The position numbers and the translations under genes were made by a program. A stretch of DNA of 64,000 nt from Bactrocera neohumeralis. Taxonomy: Eukaryota; Arthropoda; Insecta; Diptera; Tephritidae. Shown one piece after another: positions 45,994 to 57,560 of the stretch (position 1 is the stretch's first letter; each line of letters opens with the position of its first letter). A model generated the notes under the pieces. That model was not told the origin of the DNA, did not search any database, and saw nothing but the letters and a program-made list of their open reading frames with translations. The DNA lies in contig NC_065923.1 in NCBI RefSeq assembly GCF_024586455.1, forward strand, positions 47,810,264 to 47,874,263, given 5' to 3'.

Positions 45994-47067
45994 TTGGGTA
46001 GTCGAAAAAGTCTTTTCGTATTTTGTCAATAGATGTCATTGCAGTCGTATATCTCTAGGGTTACCAATCACTTTGTGTCATACCATATAGTGTTAGATAG
46101 GTGAGATTTCAGGCTTCATTTATCCAAAAAAAATTTAATTCGGGGATGTTGAAAAAAAGTTACAGATGTTCAAAAATGAGTGAAAATAATGAGGAAATTC
46201 GCTATATTTTGAAATTTTTTGTATAAAAATGGGGAAAAATGCCACGCAAGCCACCCATAAAATTTGTGAAGTTCACGGAGACGATGTTGTATCAGTTCGT
46301 GTAGCACAACAATGGTTCGCTCGCTTCCGTTCTGAAAATTTCGATTTACACTGATGAAAGTTTTACACTAATGGAATAATGTCTTTAGCGGAAAATTGGC
46401 AAAAAGTCGTCGACCAAAATGGTACATAATAGGTTGTCAAAAAAGTCTTGCAGTATTTTCGTTAGTTGGCGCTGAAAGCGCGTAGTTCTAGTTTTATTCG
46501 TCGCATCGAGTCATGCTATACCTTTTTGGAAAGCTCATTTCACGCGCTAACACATGTTTGATTGATTGTCGTTTCTTTTAAGTCGTTCGTGAGTTATAGC
46601 GTCGCAAACATGGAGCAAAATAAAGAGAAAATACGGCATATTTTACAGTACTACTACGATAAAGGCAAAAATGCATCTCAAGCCGCCAATAAAATTTGTG
46701 CAGTTTATGGACCCGATACAGTTTCCATTTCCACCGCACAACGATGGTTTCAACGTCTTCGTTCTGGTGTAGAGGTGGTCGAAGATGCGCCACGCTCCGG
46801 AAGGCCCGTCGTCGAAAATTGCGATAAAATCGCTGAATTGGTCGAAAGAGACCGGCATAGTAGCAGCCGTGGCATCGGTCAAGAGCTGGGCATGAGTCAT
46901 CAAAAATTAATTTCAATTTCAATAAAAAAAAAAAAATTCAATAAAAATACCGCAAGACTTTTTTGACAACCCATTATTTGGTTCATTAAAATTCATTTTA
47001 AGTATAAAAAGAAATAAGTTCAAGTTTGATTAGATATACATATAATACATACGACAAGACTACCCAA
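45994..47067 (+). mobile_element. Mariner derivative, family G outer copy, with nested mariner
   Basis: Ends TTGGGTAGTCGAAAAAGTCT and the complement of TTGGGTAGTCTTGTCG are inverted repeats flanked by TA (45992-45993 and 47068-47069). The + strand start MSENNEEIRYILKFF at about 46179 is a mariner N-terminus with an early stop; SVRVAQQWFARFRS is readable near 46290-46335 with indels. The sequence then jumps from GAAAATTTCGATTTACACTG to the C-terminal ENWQKVVDQNGT, so the catalytic core is deleted. A second mariner sits inside at 46429-46974. Confidence 0.85.
46429..46974 (+). mobile_element. Internally deleted mariner nested in the G element
   Basis: Inverted repeats ATAGGTTGTCAAAAAAGTCT and the complement of ATGGGTTGTCAAAAAAGTCT, flanked by TA. 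The + strand frame from the ATG at 46610 reads MEQNKEKIRHILQYYYDKGK, then STAQRWFQRLRSG, APRSGRPVVEN and SSRGIGQELGMSHQK, the DNA-binding half of a mariner transposase. After SHQK it passes in a few bases into an A-rich segment and the terminal repeat; all catalytic residues are gone. The frame is unbroken over about 100 residues. Confidence 0.88.
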
Positions 47068-47336
47068 TATTCTAGACCCTTTATATTTCCGTCAACCAAA
47101 TATTTTCGAGTTACTCTTGGCGGACTCTCCACTCTCTTTTAGGCAATTCTTATGAGTATTTTAAGGTAATTGAACCTTTTTACTCCTTATGTTAAATGAA
47201 GATTGCTTTACGACTGCAAAACTATTGTTAAGCTAATTTAAAATCTTCATTTTTAATCAAATTACTTTCTTAGTTTCACGCATTCAACAAATCAGAGAAC
47301 TTCAAAATCGGTCTGGACGTTCTTGGGTTATAAATG
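47068..47336. other. Intron sequence, nothing recognised
   Basis: Short AT-rich spacer between the G element and the palindrome-bearing element. Confidence 0.3.
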
Positions 47337-47868
47337 GTATAATAGCCTTGCATTAATCCGGATTAACTGCGCACTTAACCAGATCCAAATTTGTAGGTGA
47401 CAGACGGCAGCTATGCGTGTTTGACACTCTTTAAAACAGCTGGTTGTCATTTTAATTATATGTTTAATGAAATGCATTATAACATAAAATTTCTTGTTTT
47501 ATTATTGAACATTTGAAAAACAGCTGTCAGTGTTGCTGTTTTTCATTCACAATAGATTGAAATTGGCCATTTTTAACAATGTTGCCAACGAAAATGCAAC
47601 TAACTCTCTAAAATTTTAAGGATTAAATGTTAATTAGCAACGGAATTATCTTCACTAACTCCTGAATTAATCCGGATTAATGCAGTTAATGTTATAATTA
47701 ATAACATTATAGATAATACAAATATTAAACCTAATAAAACGGTTAATATTTGTATCCCCTGTCATATATTCCTTTCTATAATAAATAACCAAAGAAGCAA
47801 TTAACAAAACAAAAGGTAATTGGGCAGTTAATCCGGATTAACTCTGCGTTTGTCAATGCTATAACTCG
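47337..47868. mobile_element. MITE candidate with three TTAATCCGGATTAA palindromes
   Basis: The left part (TATAATAGCC, TTGCATTAATCCGGATTAAC) and the complement of the right part (TTATAGCATTGAC, AGTTAATCCGGATTAACTGC) are imperfect inverted repeats around the 14-bp palindrome TTAATCCGGATTAA. A third palindrome lies inside at about 47665. Length about 530 bp, no coding frame. Exact ends and target duplication are unclear. Confidence 0.55.
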
Positions 47869-49286
47869 ACTTTTTTTTCTGTTTTATTTATATACATACA
47901 CATGCATACACAGAGCTGCTTTGAGAAGGAAACATTTTAATAGTTAAACTATAACTGAAGACAAAGAACACAAATTTTCAAGAAGTGAGAAAAAACTCAA
48001 AAAAGTTGTAAAATAGTTACAAACTAATATAAGCTTGTATGTATACACATATGTTTTGCGTGGTCTAAAAAACTTTGTTGGCGCACAAAAGAATCTAAAA
48101 AGGTGTACACAGAGGGCTGCCAACTAAATTTGAAAACAAAAATCATGTAAGTGTACAAGTCAAACAACCAATCAGTTATGAGTTGGCGCGATAAGAGGAC
48201 GAGCGATATACAAGATGTAAGCAGAGATGTAGCTTAGTACGTGAATAAATATTTCGGATAGTCACTCTTGACGCTTAAAGCAGAGCTGTAGAGTTGTAAC
48301 TATGTACATTTGTATTTGCGCAGAAAAAAACATATTTTTTCCTTACTTCTACTAATTTGAATAAAACTGAACTGGGCGTTGCTAAGCATGAGAGGCAGAC
48401 GACCCAACAAAATACACAACAAAGTTATTTACAATAAAATGCAAATACCTATAGATTCAATTACAAATACACAGACTTACATAGTTACATACATATTTAT
48501 GGCTCACGAAGTTTGACTGTGCCGTTTTAGCTGACCAAACGTCGCCATGACCTATCAATAACAACAAACTGGCAAGCAAGCAAGCCATTCAACTAACTAA
48601 CTGTCCACCACTCGTTTTGCGCCGCTTCGTGTCGTTCGTTTGCCCTGCGCTCGCAAAAAGTTTACTGATTTTTGCACGCTAACAAAAAGTTAACCGAGCA
48701 TGCACGGGTACCGTACAAATATGCAGACTTAATTAACCTTTTTTGTGACCCCCTAACACATAAGACGCAAGGTGACGGAGTGACGTACGTTGAAACGGTC
48801 AAAACGAGATGAGGTGAGGAGAGGGAAGGTGTAGGGGGAGTGTGCTGTGAAGAGAAGGAGTGAAGTGAAGTTAAAAAGCAAGTTGTGTTCGGAGTAAAAG
48901 GTAAAGAAACAGGTTGTATGTTGAGGCAGGCTACTAGAAGTAGGCACCTTATGTCGTCTTAACATGTAAAGTATGTCCAATGTTTTATCATGAAATGGAA
49001 ATTACAAATGAAGTGTGTATGCAATGTGAGGTGTCTCTTCAATCTTCAGAAACAAATACAAAACTAGTGACTTGTCGCCTGCGTTGTTATGGGTCTGTCA
49101 ATATTTCTTCAGCGGACACTTGCATGTGCCAATCCGGCTACAAGACAGTCAGTGTAAAGACCCTACTCTGCTAATTTCGTTTAATGTTTCGAAAATAAAA
49201 ATCGATTTCCGGTACTTAACACTTTTTCTCGCATATTTTCGTATGGCCAAACATATGCCTTTACTTGGCCGACGATTGACACCTAG
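47869..49286. other. Intron sequence, nothing recognised
   Basis: AT-rich, with a G/A-rich stretch at 48800-48905 (GGTGAGGAGAGGGAAGGTGT). No coding domain was recognised. Confidence 0.4.
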
Positions 49287-50067
49287 TACGTAGGTTGCTA
49301 TATATATTTCTGGCCTAATAATGTAAATAGACATATTTATCAACGAAAATGTTTTTTTTTTTTTGTCGATTGCTGTTTTGTTTCGGGCGCATACGCATAG
49401 ATCCATGATTCGTCACCTATGACGATCTTATAAACGTCTTTTGAAGCACCGCGATCGTATTTTTTCAGCATTTCTTTACACCAATCCACACGAGCTTTTT
49501 TTGAGCGATTGTCAAATTGTGCGGGATCCAACGAGAACAAACCTTTTTTACGGCCAGGTGTTCATGCAATATCGAATGTATGCTGGTGGGAGAAATGCAT
49601 AGGCATGCCTCTATCTGAAGGTATGTTACATGACGGTCTTGCATTATCAGTTCACGTACGGCATCGATGTTTTCTGGCACAACGGCTGTTTTTGGACGAC
49701 CTTCACTGAATTCGTCTTTGAGCGAGCGTCGGCCACGATTGAATTCGTTGTACCAGTTTTTCACAGTGCTATAGGATGGTGCTTCATAGCCATACAAAGA
49801 TTTTAGTTCATCGATGCACTCTTGTCGTGATAATCCACGTCGAAAGTTGTGAAAAATGATTGCACGAAAATGTTCACGAGTGAATTCCATTTTTTGGCCG
49901 AGATGAATTTTTTAATTCCCTTTAATTAAAACAATTCACGATTAAATGACAAAACGTTCTGAGTGATGTTATGCTAAAAAATGTCGAACTTTCCAATGGA
50001 AATGTCAGATTGCACCTGGCAACACTTAGTGTTGCCCTAGGCCAGAATATATATAGCAGCCCTCGTA
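49287..50067 (-). mobile_element. Internally deleted mariner, family A copy 3
   Basis: Same ends, junction and transposase N-terminal half as the copies at 4.4 and 12.9 kb; flanked by TA. The transposase starts at 49888-49890 (MEFTREHFRAIIFHNF) and runs to a one-base deletion near 49497, after which GDESWIYAYAPETKQQS is in another frame. Close similarity to copies 1 and 2 suggests relatively recent spread of the deleted form. Confidence 0.88.
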
Positions 50068-50224
50068 CGCTAGTTTTTCTTCCATGAAGCTAACAAAACC
50101 AAGCTTTTGTGTCAAATACTTAGTTATTAGGTTACCGTATGATTTTTGAACATTTGAAAAAATATATTTTTTATTACTCTCAAAAGTAGTTTTCATCGAA
50201 TTTTCTATTTTTTTTTTTTTTAAT

Positions 50225-50599
50225 ATTGGGTTGGTTCCATCAGTATAAATCGAAATTTCCAGAACGCGAGCGAGCGAACCGATGTTGTGCTAAACGAACT
50301 GATACAGCATGGTCTCCGTAAACTTTACAAATTTCATTGGTGGCTTGCGTGGCATTTTTCCCTTTTTTATGCAAACATTACAAAATATAGCGAATTTCTT
50401 CATTGTTTTCACTCACTTTTGAATAGCTGTAACTTTTTTCCATCTTTCCCGAATTAAATTTTTTATCGCTTAATTAAGCTTAAAATCTCACCTTTCCAAC
50501 ACTACATGGTATGACACAATGTGATTGGTAGCACTGGGGATATACGACTGCAACGACATCTATTGACTAAATACGAAAATACTTTTTCGACTACCCAAT
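50225..50599 (-). mobile_element. Mariner derivative, family G copy (deleted)
   Basis: The right end is ACTTTTTCGACTACCCAATA, the G-family terminal repeat. Inside, on the minus strand, are VSENNEEIRYI-like and SVRLAQHRFARSRSGNFDLY-like stretches. It stops at CGATTTATACTGATGGAACC, the same junction point (GATTTACACTGATG) as the 46-kb copy, and then the left end CCAACCCAATA complement. The shared junction implies a common deleted ancestor. Confidence 0.75.
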
Positions 50600-52080
50600 A
50601 TATAAAAATTGTCTTATAAATGCCAATTAGTGCTATACTATATAATAAAAATATTAGATGCGCCTGCGATATCTCCTGTGATACTAATCGAAGAATAAAT
50701 TATATTTATATTTTATTGCACATAACTGTATTTATACTTTTCTTTAAGCACACATCCTCCCACATATGTGTTTTTTTATATTTTGCCTGTCTGCGCCTGC
50801 AAATGCCAACAATGACAGCTATTTGTAGCAACAAAAAAGCAAAAATAAATAACTTTTTAAGCCATCCTCAGCATTTGCCATTTGTTGTTTGTTGTTTGTA
50901 CTTTGATGACATTTTAGTTGTTGGTTCTGCTATTTTAATGTTTTTGCCTTTGCTATTTGAGTTCTTTTTCATTTGTTTTTATTGTTGTTGGTATGCTAGT
51001 GATGGTGTTGTTGACAAAACTTTGTGTTCTTCTCAAGGACTTTTCGGTTTAAATCTCTTACTAAAATCAAAACTCCATGCGCGCTGACACCGTAAGCGAC
51101 CGTTGGTCCGTTTGTCGGTCTAGTACGTACCTACATATGTACATATGTAAGTATATATGAATATTATTCCATTTTGTTGCCACTGCATGTTTTGGCCAAT
51201 TGCTTGCGACACTTTTAGTTGTTTTTGTTAGTTTGTGTTGTAAGTATAACATATGTTAGCGCATATTATTTATTATATATGTATGTAGACCGTCTGATTT
51301 GGTGTTAAAAAGAGTTGGCTGCGAGTTAGCATATACTTGTATTGCCCCTGTCATCAAATTAGTTTCACAACTACCATCTAAAGTAGCTTACCAACAGCAC
51401 TAAAGGTTGGCAGCAGAAAGCACTAACCTGCTTGCCTAACATTATGTCGCCCAATGTTATGTCAATGTAACATTCTTTTAACATACATAGGTAATGTTAG
51501 TTCATTTGAATGTTAGTTGGCTCTGTTCGTGGAAATTGTTGTTACAAGTGCTTTATGTACAGAATTATCAAGAAACTTTTGCCGTGAGAAGCAAGCACAC
51601 TACTTCATGGAATTTCCGGCTAATTTTTCACATTTTCTTTAAAACAACAAATACTCGACTTTATCAAATGTTTTTTTTCACAAAACATCTAAATTGTATA
51701 TTCTCAAAAACGAAAATTATTTTATTTAAGCGTTGAAAAATCCATCTATTATCCAATTATTTTCCGGGAAGATAGAGAAGATATAGAAGATATTGGTGAA
51801 ATTTATTATGTATAAAATTTAATATTTATTAATGTATTTTCCAGATATTGGAAACAATGCGGGGTAGGACGTTGAGTGTTTGTGGGAAGCTGGACCGCGA
51901 AATAAACTTCTAAAATTTGCATTCTCGAAATAACGGGCTTTTCATTAGGGATTTTTCTTGAAATTTCTCTTATATTTGCACGCTCGAAAATGATCGGAAA
52001 CATGTTTCAATGTTATAGAAGTAGCACAAAAGTCACTCTATTAGGGTTGTATTTTGCGATTAATGCTACTGTCAGTTTAT
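50600..52080. other. Intron sequence, nothing recognised
   Basis: T-rich. The 155-codon frame at 50620-51087 is Phe/Leu/Cys-rich without a domain and is not called. Confidence 0.4.
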
Positions 52081-52760
52081 ATTAAGAATTAATTTTCACT
52101 TATTGGTGCAAGATAAAAATAAAAACCCAGAAATAAGATATTTCAATTTTTTTTAAGTGAAAAAGGTATTAATGCAAAAGTTGTAGACCTTTTCATAACC
52201 TACAACTATTCTCTTATATCTTTTTCTATCTCGTAGTTTTGCGGGATTTCTTTATAAACCGTTTTTAACCCTTAAAAATTCTACCACGCCCCTCGTCTTC
52301 CTCTTCCCAACCTCGGATCGCTCGTAAATTACACAGTACAACAGCTAATATGGGGGGTGAGAAATTCCAAGTCAGGGTGATGGTACTGGGTCAGTATAGT
52401 AAAACCCTCAAAGGGTTTGGCGTTCGTATGTGTCAGTTTTTTTATGACCTTTTAAATTTTTTCCTTATCTTGATGTTTTTTCGCTTAGTTGTAGCATTTT
52501 GGCAAAAACAAAAAAAAAAAATATTTTCAAATTCATTAGACGGTTGTAGCAGCTTTTACACACTATATTTGGTACCCAATTTTCGTTCACTATAACATTA
52601 TGTTTGAACAAAATCAGTGTTATTTATACTGACCTAGTATTTTTTGTTCTTATAATCCCAAAAATTTCATTTTCAATTAATTAATGCGTTTCAATCTTTC
52701 TATTTTCAATACGTCTCAATTACTCTTTCTTTCACTTTTTACCATTTCCAAATGCTTCTG
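52080..52760. repeat. Diverged dispersed repeat, copy 1 (partner at 58.9 kb)
   Basis: Blocks TTTTTAACCCTTAAAAATTC, ACGCCCCTCGTC, CCAACCTCGGATCGCTC and TTTCACTTTTTACCATTTCC recur in the same order at 58950-59310 with many differences. There is extra sequence in the middle here (52330-52610). Ends undefined. Confidence 0.5.
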
Positions 52761-52877
52761 CACTGATCTAATACAGTCCTAATTGTTCTTGTGGCAATAA
52801 TAACTACATATTCGTATAGTTAATAATGAAAAATTTCTTAAAAGTCTAAGAGAAAAAAATATAGACGAGTTTGTCAT

Positions 52878-52899
52878 TCTCTCATCTCTCTCTCTCTCC
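52878..52899. repeat. (CT)n microsatellite
   Basis: Short run of CT repeats followed by CAGATATG. Confidence 0.8.
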
Positions 52900-53624
52900 A
52901 GATATGCCGTAATTGTCTTAAACAAATTAGTAAAATAAATTTTAGATAATTTTCTTCATATTTCTAGCATTAATGCTACAGCAAACTGAGCAGCTGCTTA
53001 GAAACCAATTGGCTTTTAGCTGCAGAATGCACTTCAAATTTGAAACGCAAATTTTACCACATATGTTTCAAATTTCTAACCTTGAAACCTTTAAAAAAAA
53101 AACCAACAAAAACAAGAAAAACAGTGGAAATATTTTTCTTATTAGTTAACCATCGGCACAATTGCCATATATGTATGTATGTATTTATACACATGTCTAA
53201 GAGTACGAGTGCATTATTGAATTGAATGAAATATGCGCAAATCGGTCGAAGTTGGTATGTGTCAAATTGCAGGCGATTGTGCGCATGCGCAACTCAGCAA
53301 TTTAGCAGATGTGTACCGCCTAGGCGCTTCAAGTGCGATTTTTTTATTTCTAGTATATAATATAATGCGCGTACTATGTGTATACTATATATTTTATGCT
53401 TCAAATTATTTATGAACTCTCGTTTATTAAGAACTTTTGAGTTAAATTTGCTTGTTGTGAATATGAAAAATGATAATCTGCAATTGGACTAGACTTTAGA
53501 TGTACATACAATACGGAATTTAATGCAACAATGGAAATTAATCAGTGTTACCAGATAATAAAAACACAAAATCATAAACAATTTAGAATAATCATAATAT
53601 TTATATTCTTATTTGTATTTTTTA
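52900..53624. other. Intron sequence, nothing recognised
   Basis: AT-rich DNA; TATGTATGTATG at 53168-53181. Confidence 0.4.
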
Positions 53625-54615
53625 CCCTGAACAGAGTAAAGTAAATTTATCAAGAAGTTTGTAAGACGCAGATGGAACCGTCGTCATAGGATCTCCTACC
53701 GTTTCTTTCTGCGTCTTATATACTATATCTGTACATACAAGGTGCGTTCCAAAGTAAACAGGACTTAAAAAAAAACAAACAAACCGTGCACACACCTTTC
53801 GTAAACCCAAATGTTCGGTCAAAATGCGATAAATCGATGTTTTGGATATGTTCAATTCCATTTTCATGAATTTCAATGATGATTTCGGCTGATTTTTGAT
53901 GAATTCACGCACAGTTTCGATGGAATTTCCGGTGAACACGGATTTTGATTGGCCCACATGTTTATCGTTATTTATGTCCTCACGACTACTTTGAAATCGT
54001 TGAAACCACTAGTGCACTCTACTACGGGATAGGTAATCATCGCCATAAACTTGTTTCATCAATTGAAACGTTTCGGTAAACGTTTTACCAATTTTAAAAC
54101 AAAATTTAATGTTGGCTCTTTGTTCGAAGCTCATTTTCGCACCGATAACACAAACATACTGACACTTATAACGCAACTACTTCACTTCCAATCCATGAAA
54201 TGTCATGAAATTCTCACTGGACAATATATAAAGATAGTACATTTTAACGCACCAATCGACATATATATGGCGCCACCAGGGGGCGCTAGATTCAAAAAGT
54301 CCCGTTTACTTTGGAACACTCCTTGCATATAAATGATCAGTGCGAGGAGCTGAGTCGATTTAGCTACGACCTCATATATAGGGGTATACCCGAAAAAGTC
54401 TCTCAGTTTCTGAGATATCGATCAGAAATTTTGCACACGTCCCTTTCGCCCTAAGAAGCTACTCAGTTGTCAGAACCGCCAATACCGGATCACTATACTA
54501 GCATATAGCTGCCATACAAATGTAACTACCAGCGCCAAGTTATTGTAGGAAACTTTTGTATTTGTGAAGGGTATTCTAACTGCGATGCAACAGAAGTTTA
54601 CGTTTTTATTTTGTT
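53625..54615 (-). repeat. Dispersed repeat H, split by a mariner
   Basis: The left part 53625-53737 (TTTTTTACCCTGAACAGAG to ATACTATATCTGTACATA) and right part 54328-54615 (TATAAATGATCAGTGCGAGG, AGCTGAGTCGATTTAGC, CTAGCATATAGCTGCCATAC, TTTGTGAAGGGTATTCT and a decayed hairpin end) join into one H copy when the mariner between them is removed. Confidence 0.8.
53738..54327 (-). mobile_element. Internally deleted mariner, family F
   Basis: The left end CAAGGTGCGTTCCAAAGTAA and the complement of the right end CAAGGAGTGTTCCAAAGTAA are inverted repeats flanked by TA. The minus strand starts MSFEQRANIKFCFKIGKTFT at 54132-54134, continues to a frameshift/stop near 54010, then MGQSKSVFTGNSIETVREFI and ISKTSIYRILTEHLGLRKVC in the next frame. 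After ARFV it passes directly into the terminal repeat. Only the DNA-binding half remains. Confidence 0.88.
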
Positions 54616-55380
54616 GTTATTTTTTTTTAATATAGTATTTACTTAAAAAATTCTGTTTATTTTAAAGCGATCATTACTATTTTCTTTCAATATTTATATT
54701 TATTTTATCTTTATATCTTTTTTTGTGACCACTTGTTTGTTAAACACTACACTTTAAAAACCAAAACCCAAATATTTAAAGGGATCAGCAATTATTTTGC
54801 ACACAAACACATGCAAACTTGCAACATCATGCAATGCAAGTTGCGCTGTCGGCACCTTTTGTAGCTGCTGTTGCCGCAAATACTATTATTTTATACATAT
54901 GCATACATACATACATACATACATACACATATATACATATGCACATAAGCGGTCATGTGTACACTCTACTTACATACATACATATGCAACGCTCTTTTTT
55001 GTCGCTCATAAGTTGCAACTAAAAATTTGTTGAGTCACCAAATTACACGCCACCAGGTGAGCGGCTTTTTTTATTCTTGTGCGAACAGCTTTAAGTGCCT
55101 GCGCTCATTCCAGCAGTTAGCCACAAGTAAGTTTGCACAAAAACCCCAGTAGCCAACAACAAAGAAATGTTCATGCATCGCCGTTGCACATTCTTCTTAA
55201 GCAGAGTCCGCAACATTGGAAGTTTCGCATGTGCGCACAACATTACAACACAACAATGGTGTTTTTTCAACACATTTAGTGAACAGAGTTGCCAATGCTT
55301 GAAAAATACTTCAGAAAAATTCTAACAAAAACTTAAGTTAAAGCACATAAAATTTGTATTTTTTGCAACATTATTCTAAC
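54616..55380. other. Intron sequence with (CATA)n
   Basis: ATACATACATACATACATAC at 54901-54926 and related repeats to 54985. No gene seen. Confidence 0.5.
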
Positions 55381-56325
55381 AATGATTGCTTAACTACTCA
55401 ACTGTTTATGAAAGCACTAATAACGAACTGGTTTGTTTCTTACTAGTCCTCATTTATATGTTTTGTCACCAGTTCTCAACTAGTTATTTTGTGCTAAATT
55501 TAATTCTAAACTATGCACTTTATACGCAGTTCTCAGCTAGTTAATTTGCTGAGTAAAAATTTGTAATGCTTTCATTTCCAACTGAGTACAGAGTTGCCAA
55601 GTCTAACAAATTTTAAAAAATTTCCAAAGAATATAAAAATATGTGTATATATTACCAAATAGCGGCATTTCAAAACTTATCCAAACTGTTTTATTTTTTA
55701 CTAGTCCTTAACTAGACGTTTTATAACCAGTTTTCACCTAATCAATTTGAAAGTAATTTAATTTTGCTCTACTTACTTAAAGATAGTTCTCAATCAGTTA
55801 ATTTTTATAAAAAAAAATTTTAACCAGTTACTTTCAACTAGCTTGCAACTAGATGCTCTACAGCCAGTTACTTTTCTAAGTTCTGAACTATGCGATGTAT
55901 AATGTGTTTTCAAATATAAAAATTTATATATTTTTATCAAATAGCGGCATTTTAAAAATTAATTCGGAACTATTTTATTTTTGACTAGTCCATAACTAGA
56001 CGTTTTACAACCAGTTCTCGCTAATCAATTTGTAAGTAATTTAGTTTATTTAGTTCTCAATAAGTTAATTTTTGTTTTCTTTGTTTATATTTTCAACTCG
56101 TTCAACTCCAACTAGTTCCGAACTATACTATAATGTGTTCTCAACTAGTTATTTTGCAAAATTTAAATTTGAACTAGTTCAACTTCAAGTAGTTTTTAAC
56201 TAGCCGCTTTGCAACCAGTTCTCAACACGCTAATATGAACTTTAATAATGAACTAGTTTAATTACAACTAGTTCTGAACTATACTTTTTTTAACCAGTTA
56301 TCAAACAGTTTAAACCAAATCAACA
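55380..56325. repeat. Degenerate minisatellite built on AACTAGTT/AACCAGTT
   Basis: Variants of AACTAGTT, AACCAGTT, ACTAGTCC and TTCTCAACTAGTTA occur more than 25 times in 950 bases. A larger unit beginning AAATAGCGGCATTT is present twice (from about 55658 and 55940), giving a 282-base period over at least 110 aligned bases that include ACTAGACGTTTTA and AACCAGTT. No coding frame. Confidence 0.7.
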
Positions 56326-57558
56326 CCATTATAATCCTCTATGCCTCTATATGTGGCAACTCTGCATATGATGAATCTACATGTCTACATTTCCCTACTC
56401 CCCGAGTCAATATACTCATAAAAAATAGAAAAGCCGCTTAATAGTCGTAACTAAAGGTATGCAACATGCATTATTTCTGCTGAGTATAGTTTACAAAACT
56501 TCCTGACGTATAAAAAAAAGTGAGCAACAACAACGACAAACGCGAAGCACCAAAACCACACACGCACATACACACATACACGGACTCATGTGGGTATTAC
56601 GCGCCACGCCAGTCGAGCAAAAAATTATGTCTAACATTAACTCCTTTATGGCTTTGCGGGCATTCGCACTTACACACACACATATACATGTATGTGGTTG
56701 CACGGAGTTGCATTAAAGTTTGCTTATAACAGCAAAATTGTGTGTGTGTGTGTGAGTGTGAAGTGCATTTATTTGGTTTGCCTCGCACTGCTGGCTTTAT
56801 CCTTAGGTTTTGCACTGCCTTCGGCTGTGTAGTGCTTCCTCTTCTTCTGCCACTACCACAACAACTACAACAACTGCAACGAGGCTTAATTGTTGCTCAA
56901 CACCTCGGCTGCGTGCGAATTGTGTTGCTGCCGTTTGCGTTTTTATCCGTTTAAACATAATTGCTCTTTTCATTGTTTTACGTTTTCGCCGTCGAATGCC
57001 TTCTCTTCTTCTTCTCTTTCTTCGTTTGCTGGTTCTTGTTCTAGTTTTCTGTTTTATTTATTTTTTTTGCCTTACATGCAACATTTAACAATGCTACTTT
57101 GGTTGGTTACATGCAAGTGGCTATAGGTGTATGTATAGTATGTGCTTGTAATCAGCCCTGCGGCATAGATTGCGGATTATTAGCCGGATTATTAACTTTT
57201 TGCATTGATGTATGTTTACTTTAGAGTTGAAATTAAAAATGCTGGAGTAAAATATTATTTTAAATGGCTAAATGGCGTTTCGAAGGTTGATGAATTATTT
57301 TACAGAGTTTTGGAATTAAATCTGAATCTCAATACAGTATCTCTAAACGGATGTGAAAGTGTTCACAAATAAAATATTTTCAATTACAAAGTAGGATGGT
57401 CTTTAAACGGTCACCAATTTTTTCTTTTTGATAGAGAGAGAGAGAGGTTTTGATGGACTCAACACAAATTTTCAGTAAGTGTTCACTGCTGGCTTGTCTT
57501 TGAACAAAATAATTTAAATTATACGGTAAACCAAACCATGCTATCAAAAATGTATTTT
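56326..57558. other. Intron sequence with CA/TG repeats
   Basis: (TG)n at 56739-56754, CA-rich runs at 56553-56580 and 56672-56690, CAACAACTAC repeats at 56855-56880, (GA)n at 57435-57447. No recognised gene. Confidence 0.45.
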
Positions 57559-57560
57559 TA

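Noticed and set aside
50620..51087. 155-codon open frame
   Set aside because: Composition-driven Phe/Leu/Cys frame without recognisable homology.
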